The translations under genes and the position numbers were made by a program. The notes beneath the pieces are model-generated. The model saw only the letters and a list, made by a program, of their open reading frames with translations. It was not told the origin of the DNA and ran no database searches. From assembly GCF_963676685.1 (NCBI RefSeq), contig NC_092354.1, positions 69,366,178-69,430,177 on the forward strand: a DNA stretch of 64,000 nt, given 5' to 3'. The number at the start of each line of letters is the position of its first letter. The stretch's first letter is position 1. This stretch comes from Mytilus edulis. Lineage: Eukaryota; Mollusca; Bivalvia; Mytilida; Mytilidae. Below, one piece after another: positions 33,601 to 45,870 of this stretch.

Positions 33601-36374
33601 TTTGTGGCTGAGAAGGGCAGCAGGATTTATTTTCGGATTGATAATTTATTTTAAACTTTTGCTTTATATGTATTCAAATCCCCCCTTTTTTTAACACATT
33701 ATTATAGTTCCCTGCATTCTGTGTTGCAGAACACTAATTTTCATCCTGTCTTGTGCTTAATTATTCATTTTCAGTTCTTCCCGGTCTATATTTTCTAAAT
33801 CCTTCGGCCCTCCCGGGAAAATCAAATGGTATTCCCTTAAATGATTGATTAAAACTGTACCTGTACTCCTCTATAGTGCTTCCTCGTGACGGAATGAAAT
33901 CTCTGTTGACCAGCTGTATCCCTGAATAAAAAAAATAACTAATACAATTTTTCACAATTCGCCGTTTCAGAATGTAATGCATCCTGGGTACTATTTTCAA
34001 GAGTGTACACCAAAACGTCGTTTAAAAATGTCATAAACAATGGAAATTTAACCAATGACGTGACGTTATTTTCATTTTGGGGTACGAACAATGAAGTTAC
34101 CCATGATGCTTTAGTTTCTGAAACGGCCAACTACTAGTAATCAAACGGGTGTGTCGATATGGTATTCTGTTTGTTTTCATGTAACTTTTCTAATATGTTT
34201 TCATTTTATTATTGTTTTCTTAAAAAAGATACAACGTTTAGATGTATTTTACCAATGTTATATATAAAGTAAAACCACAAAAGTACCGAACTCCGTGGTA
34301 AATGCATAACGAAATCCATAATCAAATGGCGAAAATACCGAAAGCTCAAATACATCAAACGAATGGATAACAGCTATCATATAATAAGCTATCATATATA
34401 AGGTTTTTCTTGATAATATATTTTAAATGTCAAACAAGCATCTAGTATTACATGTATATATAGACTTCCTTCACCTTCAAGCTTCTAAAACCGTCACTTC
34501 TTTCTGTAATTAACCGTGCATTTCAAATATAAAATTTGATTCTTGCGGGTGATCTAGGGTTGTGGCTAACATGCATTTAATAAGACTTGTATTTCACACC
34601 ATTAGCAAGTAAAAACTTCTTTTACATGAACTCCTTCACCAAAAGATCATGAACCAGGTTTAATCCACCATTTTCTACATTTGAAAATGCCTGTACCAAG
34701 TCAGGAATATGACAGTTTTTGTCCATTCGTTTTTGATGCGTTTTGTTATTTGATTTTGCCATGTGATTATGGACTTTCCCAATTGATCTTCCTCTAAGTT
34801 CAGTATTTTTGTGATTTTACTTTTTATTCTTCGTACTTTGATGGGTTAAGTAATTTCATCGGACTATTATTCCAATTACGCAGAGTGGCAAGCGTGTAGT
34901 CACCAATGTTGGCATATCATAATGATTATTTTTTTCTCAATGCCATAAAAGTTGTAATAAACAGAATTTATCATTGCAGGTCTCCAAACAACGTCTAAAA
35001 AGGATATGCTATTAAATAATTATTGATAAACAAAGCACTATAAGCCACTCACCATACATTTAGTTTGACAACGGCACCATCCACTTCAAACGTTCTTCGA
35101 ACAAAGTCAATACCTTAAAATGTCAATTAATACAGCATTAGTATACAAGCTTATAAATCCCAAATATGATGATAGTTTTTAGACGGATAGTTGTAAAAAT
35201 TCGCTGAGGCAAGTTACAGGAATACAAAATTACTATAGTTAATCCAATAGTTGACTTCGGTAAACAGATAAGTTTTTTTTATTCAGGGATGTATAAATAC
35301 TGCCACGTCCGTTCGGACTGGGGATATAAATGGTATGCCTCTTATAAGGAACGTGCATTATACTCTCACGTATATATAAGTAATTCATTGTAGCAACTCT
35401 TTTCTAAAGGGGCATGTTGCAGGGTAACAGTTTTGTCCTATTGAACTCAATATCCATTTAAGTGGCAGTATAGATTGACCAGCATTCACCTTAGTTGATC
35501 AATTTTGCATAAGCTAATGTATTTATTTCAAATCTTGTCACGTTCTAATGCATGAAATATTTGCCACTGAAAGTTAAGCAAACAGTAATACAGCAAGAAG
35601 TCAAATTTTTCATTCAATTACTTTTTAATGTGGTACATTACAAATCTGTGAATCCTACAATAATCTTATAATAGAAATAGACTACTTGCAAGAAATGAAT
35701 ATAGGCAGTAGTGGCTCAAAATGTCTCGGGGCGGGGGCGGGGGGGGGGGAGGGGGGGGGTTGGAATACCTTATTGGACGATAACTGCTTTTGAATGGGAA
35801 CATATGGTTGGAACCTCTCTTTTTCAAAAATAACTGGATCCTCCGGATCCCTCGATAGGTGCTCCTTCCACAAATCTGATGATCAGACGTTAACGCACTA
35901 GCACATATAAAAATTGCATCCAACCAAGTTTGTTTACCTCAACTATTGTATTTATATTTATATTGTATATTTCTCTGTAATATTGTATTTGGTTTTTAGA
36001 GAATAAAGTATCTATCTATCTATTTACAGTTTTCCAAGAAGTGGCTAGTTTTATAACTTAGGCATAATATTTATAGTAACAAAATTACTGTTAGTCTGAC
36101 TTATTAGTTTACAGTTTCAAAATGTGCTATTGAACTACTACATGTATGTCTTTGTTTTTTGCTACATATACGTGTCTAACAATTAAGATTTTATTATATT
36201 ATTTCTGTATATCAAATTACTAATTAATATAAAATACTTACCAACAGTCGGGAGAGTCTTATTGACGAAATCTTTCCCCGTTAAAGTTCTTAATATAGAA
36301 GATTTTCCAACAGTTGTATCCCCTAATACTAGGATCTTATAGGTGGCAGCACAGTCAGAATCAGTTAATGGCAT
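30170..36374 (-). CDS. Rab-type small GTPase with long Lys-rich tail and CVIL box
   Basis: Seven minus-strand exons (36374-36242, 35113-35053, 33921-33861, 33010-32933, 32134-32027, 31452-31333, 30625-30170) are all bounded by GT-AG. They join without frame error to 338 residues from ATG to TGA. The G domain is complete: P loop GDTTVGKS (18-25), switch I Thr43 in TVGIDF, WDTAGQQRF (65-73) with catalytic Gln70, NKSD (130-133), ETSAK (159-163). WDTAGQ, YRG and YDIT place it in the Rab family, a membrane-traffic switch. The usual Glu after the catalytic Gln is Gln here. Exon 7 alone encodes residues 188-338, very rich in Lys with an eight-Lys run, and ends CVIL. A single-Cys CaaX ending in Leu suggests geranylgeranylation, as in Rab8-like proteins, but Rabs are usually 200-220 residues. 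I cannot assign a subfamily. Confidence 0.92.
31333..31452 (-). CDS. Rab gene exon 6 (ETSAK)
   Basis: 120 bases, 40 codons, starting LATKILAFDFIETSAKKNEN and ending TFDPKV. The acceptor is TTTTATAG and the donor GTAAGA. Confidence 0.92.
31791..31922. mobile_element. MITE with 'gtggcggatccag' ends, copy 1
   Basis: Starts 'agtggcggatccag' and ends 'ctggatccgcca', with G/C homopolymer tracts inside. It is flanked by 'ttctac' on both sides as a likely target duplication. It sits in Rab intron 5 (between exons 5 and 6). Related copies lie at 48295-48450 and, diverged, at 35700-35860 and 39070-39225. Confidence 0.72.
32027..32134 (-). CDS. Rab gene exon 5 (NKSD)
   Basis: 108 bases, 36 codons, containing VPIILVGNKSDLEKDRQ and a run of four Glu. 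The acceptor is TTTTTCAG and the donor GTGGGT. Confidence 0.93.
32288..32495 (+). repeat. ~24-bp tandem repeat, 'cattacatttgagcg' type
   Basis: About nine degenerate copies of 'attacatttgagcgcattac', some shortened to 'tttagcgc'. It lies in the Rab intron between exons 4 and 5. Confidence 0.8.
32568..32715 (+). repeat. 'gagacaacaacccgaccata' dispersed repeat
   Basis: Full-length copy from 'aattgagaatggaaatggg' to 'ggcgtccttcagctggcccc', inside the Rab intron between exons 4 and 5. Confidence 0.75.
32933..33010 (-). CDS. Rab gene exon 4 (GIVLVYDIT)
   Basis: 78 bases, 26 codons, starting GIVLVYDITDRKSF and ending SVNK. The acceptor is TTATTGCAG and the donor GTAAGT. Confidence 0.93.
33861..33921 (-). 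CDS. Rab gene exon 3 (DTAGQQ, switch II)
   Basis: 61 bases ending at phase 0. It encodes DTAGQQRFHSVTRKHYRGVQ after the split Trp. The acceptor is TTATTCAG and the donor GTACAG, weaker than the others. Confidence 0.92.
34650..34830 (+). repeat. 'aagtcaggaatatgacag' dispersed repeat, copy 2
   Basis: Near-identical to 10350-10535 along its length. It lies in Rab intron 2. Confidence 0.75.
35053..35113 (-). CDS. Rab gene exon 2 (IDF to NVW)
   Basis: 61 bases, entered at phase 1 and left at phase 2. It encodes G-IDFVRRTFEVDGAVVKLNV and splits the Trp codon of WDTAG. The acceptor is TTTTAAG and the donor GTGAGT. Confidence 0.92.
36242..36374 (-). CDS. Rab gene exon 1 (start, P loop, switch I)
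   Basis: 133 bases from ATG at 36374. It reads MPLTDSDCAATYKILVLGD, then TTVGKS, and ends LPTV plus one base, donor G|GTAAGT. Nothing in frame upstream suggests an earlier start. Confidence 0.93.
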
Positions 36375-36591
36375 AGTTCAGTAACACAAATAAACACACT
36401 AAGTTTCTGTCTGATTTTTAAAAAGTTACATTGTAATAACGATTATTTTGCTTTTCGTAACTTTATTTCCTTTGCATCCTGTTTATTTGTCTTCTCACAG
36501 ATCTGCAAAATAACGAAAAGAAATTTTATACATCTGAAAGTCAGTGGATTGTTACTTTGTTTACTCCTAAACTTTTCTAAAATAGCATTAT

Positions 36592-36726
36592 ACAAATATA
36601 GCCTTTGTATGAGGTCGATACAAGGATATATTGACCTGAAAGAAGTATATTGACTGAGGACGAGGTCGTTATACTTCTTTGGGTCGATATATCCTGTATT
36701 GACCTCATACAAAGGCTATATTTGTT
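36592..36726. mobile_element. Foldback element, ~56-bp arms, upstream of the Rab gene
   Basis: 'acaaatatagcctttgtatg' at the left is inverted at the right end. Pairing extends through 'gatacaaggatatat' and 'gaagtata' to a short centre near 36660. It lies about 220 bases upstream of the Rab start codon. Confidence 0.8.
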
Positions 36727-37920
36727 ATATTATTAATTTCCGACCATGTTTGTATCAGAATCGTCATTTGATTATGTTTGAATTTTAAAGATATCATATT
36801 GTCTCCTTGACAATAACAAAATATTAGTTGTTATTTCAGTTGCTTTTTTTTTTGTGCATCTTATGTATTTGAGGATATTTTTTGTCAAATAATCGATCAC
36901 AGATATCATTTGTTTCAAGATCGTTTAACAATATCCTAAAATCCATTACATGACGTCACAAAGTATATCGGTTTTTAGACATTCTAAACTGAATAACCGT
37001 GCAATATGCTTTTTGCTGTGCGATATGCTTTTTGCTATCCGCCGTTTTTTCTCTACCTTCGCAAATATAGTTTAACATGTGACTATCCCTAAACGAATCA
37101 AATTTGTTAAAATAAACGAAATAATAGTATACACTCATATATAGTTTTGAACGTAGTTTTCAATTTAGACTCACTCATATATATATATACGTCAGATATA
37201 TGTAAATAAATTCTTGTAACAAGTCTACAATGAAAATCAAGGCACCGCGTTTACTATCACGTGTATTTATGTAAAAAAAAACCTGCGAAAAACTTGAGCC
37301 ACAAATATGTGAGGCATTCATTTTCAAACATTCACATGTATACGAAACATGTGTACCAAGTTTCAAGCTGATGTGACAATTCGTGATAAACAACATTAAA
37401 CCAAAACGTAAACTTTATACGGGACCGACGGACGAACGTGAAAACCTTAGGCCCCGACCTTATTGCAGTCGTCTAGTACATAATGGATTTATTTGATGGA
37501 CAAATGTTGTGTTGTTAATTTATCATCTTAAGTCGATTTGATTAGGTACAATGTCAATTGGAATAAGAATCCAAATACCTGGTTTAATTATAATAATTTT
37601 GTCGTTGTGAGAATTTTGTTGTCGAAGCGTAGTCTACAGAAGAAAGAAAAAACGCAACTCGAGTATCTTTATACTGAAAGGTGGCGAATTCAGGGCATAT
37701 TTTTTTTAAATAAGTATAATTTTTTAGCATTGAAAAATCGTCCGAATTTTTTCGCACCGCCCGCTCGGCAATAGGAACATATTTTACCGGAGTCACGCCC
37801 CTTTTTTAAATCCCTGAACAGCATCAACTGCTTGTCATGCCAAGAAATTGCCTCCGTTGAAATTCTGCAAACACCCCATAGAGCAAATTACATGGATGAT
37901 TAATATTGACCATTTGGTAT
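36727..37920. other. Intergenic, no gene recognised
   Basis: AT-rich. The stretch 37660-37800 has a slightly higher G/C content and looks like part of a dispersed repeat, with no exon. Confidence 0.4.
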
Positions 37921-37923
37921 ATG

Positions 37924-38014
37924 GCCAATCTAATTAAAAACCGATCTCTCATCGCTCCTGTTTCTGATATGTCGCGTGGGAGCGATGAGAGATCGGTTTT
38001 TAATAAGATTGGTA
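37924..38014. mobile_element. MITE with ~34-bp inverted arms
   Basis: 'ccaatctaattaaaaaccga' plus 'tctctcatcgctcc' at the left is inverted at the right. The 'ttggtatatggc' at 37914-37925 is repeated directly at the right end, consistent with a target duplication. Confidence 0.78.
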
Positions 38015-41000
38015 TATGGCTGTGTTCTAATTGACACGGACATGAAGGTCATAAATTAATTTGTTGAATGAAATCAAATTTTTAACTACTAATGGGTGCC
38101 GTAGGAAGTCGACCGGAATTTTTAGCGAGGATTTCTTGGCATTGTAGATCTAGGTAGCGCAAAGCAGAGCAAAAATACGAATACGATGCAATAGATGATT
38201 GAAAGCGTAAGACGATGTCGTATAGTGCAGTTCTTACAATAGTTATGGTTTCTATTCATTTGAATATCAGGTTGTAACACTGTAAAACATGATTACTTAA
38301 ATTTAAAAGTCTTACATATTCATGTACGATATAATTTCTATAACATCATATATTATATATCAAATTTAGTGTGACTTAAAAGTTTTAAGAAAGATTATAC
38401 GAGTTTCATTTAAAAGAAGCAGCAGGACATATTTCACATTCTTTTAATCTTCTTACCTTGTTTATCGTATTGTGTCCTTGTCATGCAAATTAAATCATAT
38501 GACTTCTACATGTAATTAGAATAAAACGGGTTCTTCTTGACAGGTATAAAACAGTTACACATGTTAGTTATATTTTCGTGATTGCATTCAAATATAAAAC
38601 CGGTTTATCATTGAACGGTTTTCATTTCGCTTCGATTTTTATTCATTTATGTCTATGTTCGTCTATGAAAAGGTATATACTATGAAATTTATCCAATTGA
38701 GCACATATTTTCAACTCGAGTAATTTTTTAATTGGTCTATTGGTAGCTCTTTTTGGCTGACTACTTATACTGGGTAACATATTTATAAAACGGAGCTCTT
38801 AAATGAAGTTTTGTAAATCTACTCACTAACTATCAATGTAACATAAGTGATTTCAAGAGGCCATTCAAAATGAAAAGATGCTTGCTGCTGGTGTAATGGT
38901 GTTTATTGATATAAAGCGGTGTTTTACGTCTTTACATGGAAAGATGACAAAATAAATTGACAAAAATCATGATCAGGCAATTGTAATGGAAGATTTACAT
39001 TCTTTAAAACATTTTTTTTAATTTCACAGAAAAGTAAAGCTATATTTTTTTTGCAAAATAAAGAAAGTATGCAGTGGTGGATAAAAAAAAAGTGGGTCAC
39101 TGGTTGGAAAACGCTCTTCTTGTGCCGATCAATGCTTCTGAATGGAGATATATGTTTGCCACACCACTCCTTTTTGTATCCTGGGTTGGAAATCCCTTTT
39201 AAAAATGGCTGGATTCAACCCTGGTATGTACTAGTATCCATAGATAGTCAAGCTGATAGTTATTAAGTAGCAACAACCAATAGTCTAAATATACTATATA
39301 CTTATGTTTTTTTTTAAATTTCAAGTGTAAAATAAAAGATTTATCAAAAGATGTATATACATGTGGCGCATTCTCTTCAGGCATTATCATGGTTTTTCAA
39401 TTCACATCGTCCTAAAAATGTATGAAATATTTGCCACTGGACAGTAATCAACCAATAATCAATTGATTCATGACGAAATAGATCAAGTTGTCTTAATTTC
39501 TTCACACAAGGTTTCATAGTACACACTTTTTGGTGTACAAAGTATATAATAGCATGGATGATAAATTATCACAATTTTAAGATGGCATTGACATGATTTA
39601 TTGGGCCATTCAAGTTAAATTAATGTCTGCTAATTAAAGGAAGATAGATGGTCCTTTCTGAGGGGTGTAAAATTTATACATCTTAGGGATGTTATTTTTT
39701 TTTCATCTGACACGTACTATTATACGCAAAAAAACTTCTGAGGTTCTTGCAGCAGTCTGTATTTTTTTCCTATGAAAGACCATCCGCCCAACATGACCAG
39801 ACACTCTACATCTGATAGGTCCTTATTTTTAAATCTGATAGGTAGTTTTTCATAATGTTTTGTCTGATACCTATAAAAAAAATCTCCCCATCCATCCCCA
39901 CCGGTCAGAAATTAACTGGAATGGCCCATTACACAAGCATTAACCAGAGTCTTTTACCAACATCGTTGTGCTTAACAGGACTTGTTATTCAGAAGCTTGC
40001 ACTGGCTTCTACATAAAAATGATGAGATGTGCACACTTATAATTACCGTACATTGATATTGAATGATCTTGAAAGTAAAAAGTTAACCTGCAGGAACTAC
40101 GAAGCAGTGTCGTAATCTAAATGGAACAATACATCAAAAATACAAAAAAAATCACAATTTAACAATAAACACGTTGTAACATATTGAAATTTGTATATGT
40201 CAACTATCGTAAATAAAGGTAAATCATATAAACATTATATATAAGGTAAATGTTGTTTATTTTGAAAATACCGGTATAACCTTAGGTGTTTGTGTGTTGA
40301 CATTTATATCAATGAAATTAACTTTAAATGAACTCAATACCCGTCCCTGTTGGGATAAAGTTAGGAATGTGTGCTGCACTTTATTTAATTACGATATATT
40401 TATCAATAACCATAAAAAAATGTAAATAGAAATAGAAAATGTTAAGACCGACCACAACATTAGCATAATAACATTTAAATGGAGAAAAGGTAATTTCCTT
40501 ATTATATATTTTTACGTAGGGGAAACTATCAAAATCATTAGTATGTGGTAAAGGAGTGGCTTTGTATAAATGTTTAAAGGGTAGTAGTTTTAGATATACA
40601 GACGTTGCTATCGGAGACCCCTTTCTCAAAAAAAAAAAAAATGAAATAAAAGTCAATTTGTTTGTTTCAAAGTAAAATAGACTCCGTATGTTCTACATAA
40701 CTAGCATATTAAACTGAAAATGTATCTAAAATGTTAATTTGCGACCAAACTGTGACCTATCGGGAAAAGATGCATTTTGCTAATGTTTTTTTTATGCTTT
40801 AAACTGATTTAACTTGAAAACGCGTACATAGACCCCTCTTTTTTCAAATGGCATTAGGTTTGAATACGTATGAAGATTATTTGTTCAAATTTTAATGAAA
40901 AAGTCAAAATTAATGTATATACCCGGTATATAGGTTCTACGAAATCAGTCTACCGATGTAGAAGGCCATTTATATTTAAGGCCACGCACTGGAAAATGAG

Positions 41001-41301
41001 TTACATGTATAATACTATATGTCGTATATCATAGGGCTAATACGGACCCTTCAGTAGTTGCATGGCTTTTTTAACGTAGCATGTTCTCTTTAACGCGGCA
41101 TCGGATTTAACATTCCAAATCCGACCCAACTGTTTATCTCATTCAGCGAAACAGACTCTCTACTTGATGAAGGATTTACTGACGAACGAGAGAAGTCGAA
41201 GAGATGTCAATATTTATAAAAACCCCAGTTTTTATTGGGGTCATAATTGGACTGATAGAGATATATATGTTTCTTATATTTACTCATTTGTTACTTGTGC
41301 G
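38015..41301. other. Intergenic, repeat fragments only
   Basis: Contains a diverged 'gtggtgga...ctggatt' MITE at about 39070-39225, a fragment of the 'atgaaatatttgccactgga' family at about 39418-39470, and part of the family seen at 43741-44165 (about 40970-41150). No exon seen. Confidence 0.4.
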
Positions 41302-41404
41302 TTAACTCGAATAATTCAAGCCCTTTCGGTGTCCGATTTTCTACCACACGAGGTAATGTAGCCATCGTAGATCAGCGGAATATAACGACTGAATTATTCG
41401 GGTT
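41302..41404. mobile_element. MITE with 'taacccgaataattcagt' ends, copy 2
   Basis: Same family as 17852-17942, including the inner 'cggaatataacgactgaatt'. The direct sequence 'ttacttgtgcg' flanks both sides (41291-41301, 41403-41413), a clear target-site duplication. Confidence 0.8.
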
Positions 41405-43740
41405 ACTTGTGCGTACATGTATGTATTTTTAAACTGTTTTATGACAATCTACTGTGAGTTTTTGGCAGTGAACGTCCATTATTTTTTTGTTTCATTAAAG
41501 ATTAATAGACAGAAACAAATAGAGTCGCATTGTCTGCATTTGTAATATTAGTTTTACATATTACTTCGGAAGGGGGATGGTTAGTCTTGAATTCCCTGTC
41601 ATTTTCTCTTTGGTATTTAATTTAGATAAGCAAGCACTAGTTAGGTGTTTTTAAAGGTTGTGCAAGGGCTGCTGATATTAGAAAACATTGAGCAAAACCC
41701 ATGCTGTGCTTTATTTGAATTTAAAATTTCATGTTATATTAGAAGTAATAAGAAATAGATTGATTAACTGTGACCTCGATGATTATAGTAGGAAAAAATG
41801 CAGTAGGAGGTAGTAGAAAATATGATTTACAGCAATTCAATTCTTCAAAGTTGTGAATTTTGCATTAAAAAATCTCTTTCTTATTGAAATCGTCTTTATA
41901 TATGTTTTTAACTTTTCGTCGTTTATGTATCACATCAATGAAAAATTCACGATAAAATGTGTATGATTTTGAAAGATAAGCTTTGTGTCAAAATGAAGAT
42001 AATTTAATGTTTACATACAAAATGATAAATATACTTGTAACGTTTTAATAGTATGTAACCAAAATAAATTTAAAATAACATACCGTTCAACAGTACACTG
42101 TATTCTGTTTATATTTCAGAAACTACGAGGTAACAGTATCCAGACTTTATCCAGTTGTCAAAGAGGTCGATATGATTACGAATGTTAAACACGTATTTAC
42201 ACTCAAAAATGGTACAGTCATGGTTGTTTATATGAATATGAATATGAATTGATAATCCTGGTTAAATCAAGTTTACAATAGATTGTAGAATCAAAAAGCG
42301 AATTTTAACAATCCTATGTAGGTATAACTAGTTCCTTTGGTTATGTAGTTTGAGTATGAAATCCAAAATATTAAAACATGCGTACATTGAACTCGATGGG
42401 AATACACATCTTTTCAATAAATATAATCAGGTAAAAGAAGTTTAAACCACATTATTTGCATAATAAATAAAAATCAAGGTAAGAGTGTCAAATCACGTTA
42501 CGACGTTGATCGTCCATTAGTTAACAACTGAAGTTACTCCTACATTCCAATGATAAATCAAATCTATCTTTTATTCCCAAGTGAATAATACCAATTATCA
42601 CCCTTTTGTCAATTTTAGTGTAAAACTTAAATTGTTACTTCCCCGTTAAGTAGCCGTCTACATTGTCTACATTCACATCTTGTACGTTTTAGCTAAAGGT
42701 AAACTTTAAATTTTTCTTTGTTATAACATGCATGGGACTTTAAATATCAAATTTTTGATTTTTACGCTAATAGTAGGTTAAGGTTGTTTATTTTTTTGTA
42801 AATAAGATAAATCGAAATTGAACAGACTATATAATAGGGAAAGGGTTGCGTCGGCTTACATTTGTTCCTCAATAATGTGTTTAACCATAATACTGAGTGC
42901 GGTTGGTTTTATTTTAGTATTTTCAGGTTTCTGGTTCAGAAATAAACTGAACTCCAGGGAACTCCATTTGTATCTCCAACATACTGATTCCACTCTAGTT
43001 TACAAAGATTTAACTGTTACTCTATCTTGACATTTATTTTATTTAAAAACAAAAGCATAAAATTTACGTAATAATTTGTCTAGTAAAGATAAACAAACAA
43101 AATGCTATTTATCCATTTTTACAATTATGTAACACGCATGCGATAATCTCGCGATATTAATTAGTACCGTCTCGAGAAAATCGTTCTTTTTCTTCCCATT
43201 AAACATGCATTGTATGCAATTACAAAAATCCTGACACTAATTTCTATAAATTGACTGCACAATTGTAAATTGTAAGCAAAGTTGTTTTATGATGCAAATT
43301 ATCAAAATGTCTATACTCACCCACCCAGACAAAAGTACAGATTAAAATTACAGTCGAAAATCTAAATCCAAAACCATTAGTTCCACAGAACACTGTGGGA
43401 AACGGAAAGCAATAAGTTCAGACTTTGTTTACAATATATTCACCTGTCGATAATCTACACCTGGCCAACATTATCATCTGCTGATCTCTGGGTTGAGAGG
43501 TGAAGAAATCATTACTTTAATCCAATAAATATTTATATCTTTAATATATACAGCAATCATATTCTCCGTCCAATTTGAGATTCAAATATACCGTGACTGA
43601 TAACTTCAAGCAAGATTTATTCCATTGCATCTTTTAACTAGAAACGTTTGCTTTAATTATAAAGATATCTTGAACTTTTGTATGAATTCGTGAAAATCAT
43701 GTAGAATGTCGTCAAACTGGAACAACTGTATAGCTTAGAT
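41405..43740. other. Intergenic, no gene recognised
   Basis: AT-rich unique sequence. The ORF at 42818-43030 has no domain signal and no splice context. Confidence 0.4.
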
Positions 43741-44165
43741 ATTGATTGATTGTTGGTTGCTTAACGTCCAGTGGCAAATATTTCATGCATATTCAGGACG
43801 AGAACAAGTTCACAATAAATACAATAGGTAGGTTGTTGTAATAGAGGCAATCTAGAATGATGGTCGGGGAAATTGGGACTGCCACTGGAAAATGAGGGTA
43901 TATTGGATAGGGACAGAAATTTGGCCTTGCAACAGGCCACCTACGGACCCCTCAAAGAGTTGTTGCAAGGGTTCTTAACGTGCAAAGAGCGTGGCACTCT
44001 CTTTACACGAGGCATCGGATTTAACGTCCCCTTCTGACGGTCGTGACTGCGAACTTGATACATCCCGCACAGCCAAACGGACGCCCCACTTCAGCAAGCG
44101 TTTTACTGCCGGTCGGGAGAAGACCAAGTGACCATATTTCTATACCCCAGTCACCCTTGGGGTTT
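43741..44165 (-). repeat. Dispersed repeat, ~425 bp
   Basis: Starts 'ttgttggttgcttaacgtcc' and ends near 'ccccagtcacccttggggtt'. Its reverse complement appears in part at 17460-17600. The inner 'ggcatcggatttaacgtccc' part resembles 41090-41120. It is GC-richer than its surroundings and may be the remains of an old element. Confidence 0.65.
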
Positions 44166-44786
44166 ATAGCTTAGATAATATCACTAAATAAATGAAACAT
44201 ATACTAAACTGTACCGTGGGACCAACTATACTTTGTTAAGGAAAACCAACTATGAAACGATTTTCTTAAATTAAAAAGAAAAAATGAAATGCGTTATAAA
44301 CTATACGTTCATACCTGGTACTGTTTAGAAAACTTGATTTATCTTTTATAAAATTTGCAGTATCGCATGCAGCTAAATGTATGTACTTTGGAGTTCTCAT
44401 ACACTATTGCTTTTATCTGTTTATAGTACTTTGTTCGTTGTTCGTTGATAGATTGCAAGTCCAATTTTGCGAAGTTCTTCAAAAGTAACAAGATTGAATA
44501 ATTTAATACCATTGTGAAACTAGCGCAGGGAAGAAATACATTTGGAAAAAGCCAAATAATCTGTTCTGACTGCCAGATATATACGGCACCATATCATGCA
44601 GATGTAAAACAGTACTATACAATCAATTTTCAAATGCAATGATTTCATTCTGGTTCCGAATGTACAGTGTAAATTTTTCAAAATCAAAATATACCTTTTT
44701 GCATATGTTGTCTTTAACATTACTATTTTGTAAATGAGCTAATGAAGCTTTGAGAGAGAAGCAAAATATCTCTTGAGAAAATGTAT

Positions 44787-45067
44787 TTCGATTGAGAAAC
44801 AGACAATCGATTGAGAAAAAGGCAATCGATTAAGAAACAGACAATCGATTGAGAAAAAGGCAATCGATTAAGAAACAGACAATCGATTGAGAAACAGACA
44901 ATCGATTGAGAAACAGACAATCGATTAAGAAACAGACATTCGATTGAGAAAAAGGCAATCGATTAAAAAACAGACAATCGATTGAGAAACAGACAACTGA
45001 TTGAGAAATATACAATCGATAATTAAACACACACTCGATTGAGAAACAGGCAATCGATTTAGAAATA
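44787..45067 (+). repeat. 19-bp minisatellite, ~15 copies
   Basis: The unit is 'aatcgattgagaaacagac', with the common variant 'aatcgattgagaaaaaggc'. The two minus-strand ORFs over it (44723-45030) are products of the repeat, since 19-base units give a 19-residue protein period. They are not genes. Confidence 0.9.
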
Positions 45068-45069
45068 GA

Positions 45070-45275
45070 TTTATATAAATAAGGCCGTTATAGGTTTTCT
45101 CGTTTGAATTGTTTTACATTGTCTTATCGGGGCCTTGTATAGCTGACTATGCGGTATGGGCTTTTCTCATTGTTGAAGGCCGTACGGTGACCTATAGTTG
45201 TTAATGTCTGTGTCATTTTGGTCTCTTGTGGACAGTTGTCTCATTGGCAATCATACCACATCTTCTTTTTTATAT
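45070..45275 (+). repeat. 'tcattggcaatcataccaca' dispersed repeat
   Basis: Copy with 'aaggccgttataggttttct', 'ggtgacctatagttgt' and the 'ttgtctcattggcaatcata' end. It directly abuts the 19-bp array. Confidence 0.75.
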
Positions 45276-45719
45276 TTAGAAACAGAATCGATACTGAGAA
45301 GCATATTTATTGAAAAACCGTTTAACATTTCGTTGTGATACAATTTTCTTAAAAACAGTAAATGGAAATTATCACGAAGATAGAAAGTTTCTTGATTTGA
45401 AATGCTACAACTGCTTTCTAGGTTTTAATTGACTTAGTAATCTGAAATAAAACTCATTCCTAGACCAACGATGACCAGATCAAGACTGCCCGGATAGTTT
45501 TGTTTGATTCAAGTAAATGTCTACATCCAATTGCCCTAATTCATACGAGAGGGTCTTGCATGATGGGGTTAACAGAATAGAGAACAATGACCAACAAATG
45601 ACGAATATAGAAATATGAGCAAAACATAAAGAATAGCTATTAATGGGCTGTGCAATTTTTATGTATAAAAAAGCATTTAGGTAACTCATTTCTGCTTACA
45701 GAAAAGAAATGAACGATAC

Positions 45720-45870
45720 AATTGAGAATGGAATTGGGAAATGTGTCAAAGAGACACCAACCCGACCAAAGAGCAGAAAACAGCCGAAGGTCACCAATGG
45801 GTTTTCAATACAGCAAGAAAATTTCGCACCCGGAGGCGTGCTTTAGCTGGTCCCTAAACAAAAATGTGTA
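45720..45870 (+). repeat. 'gagacaacaacccgaccata' repeat copy
   Basis: Same family as 32568-32715, slightly diverged ('gagacaccaacccgaccaaa'). Confidence 0.7.

Noticed and set aside
44723..45030. Repetitive minus-strand ORFs (SQSIVCFLIDCLFLNRL repeats)
   Set aside because: Produced by the 19-bp minisatellite, which has no stop in some frames; no start or splice context.
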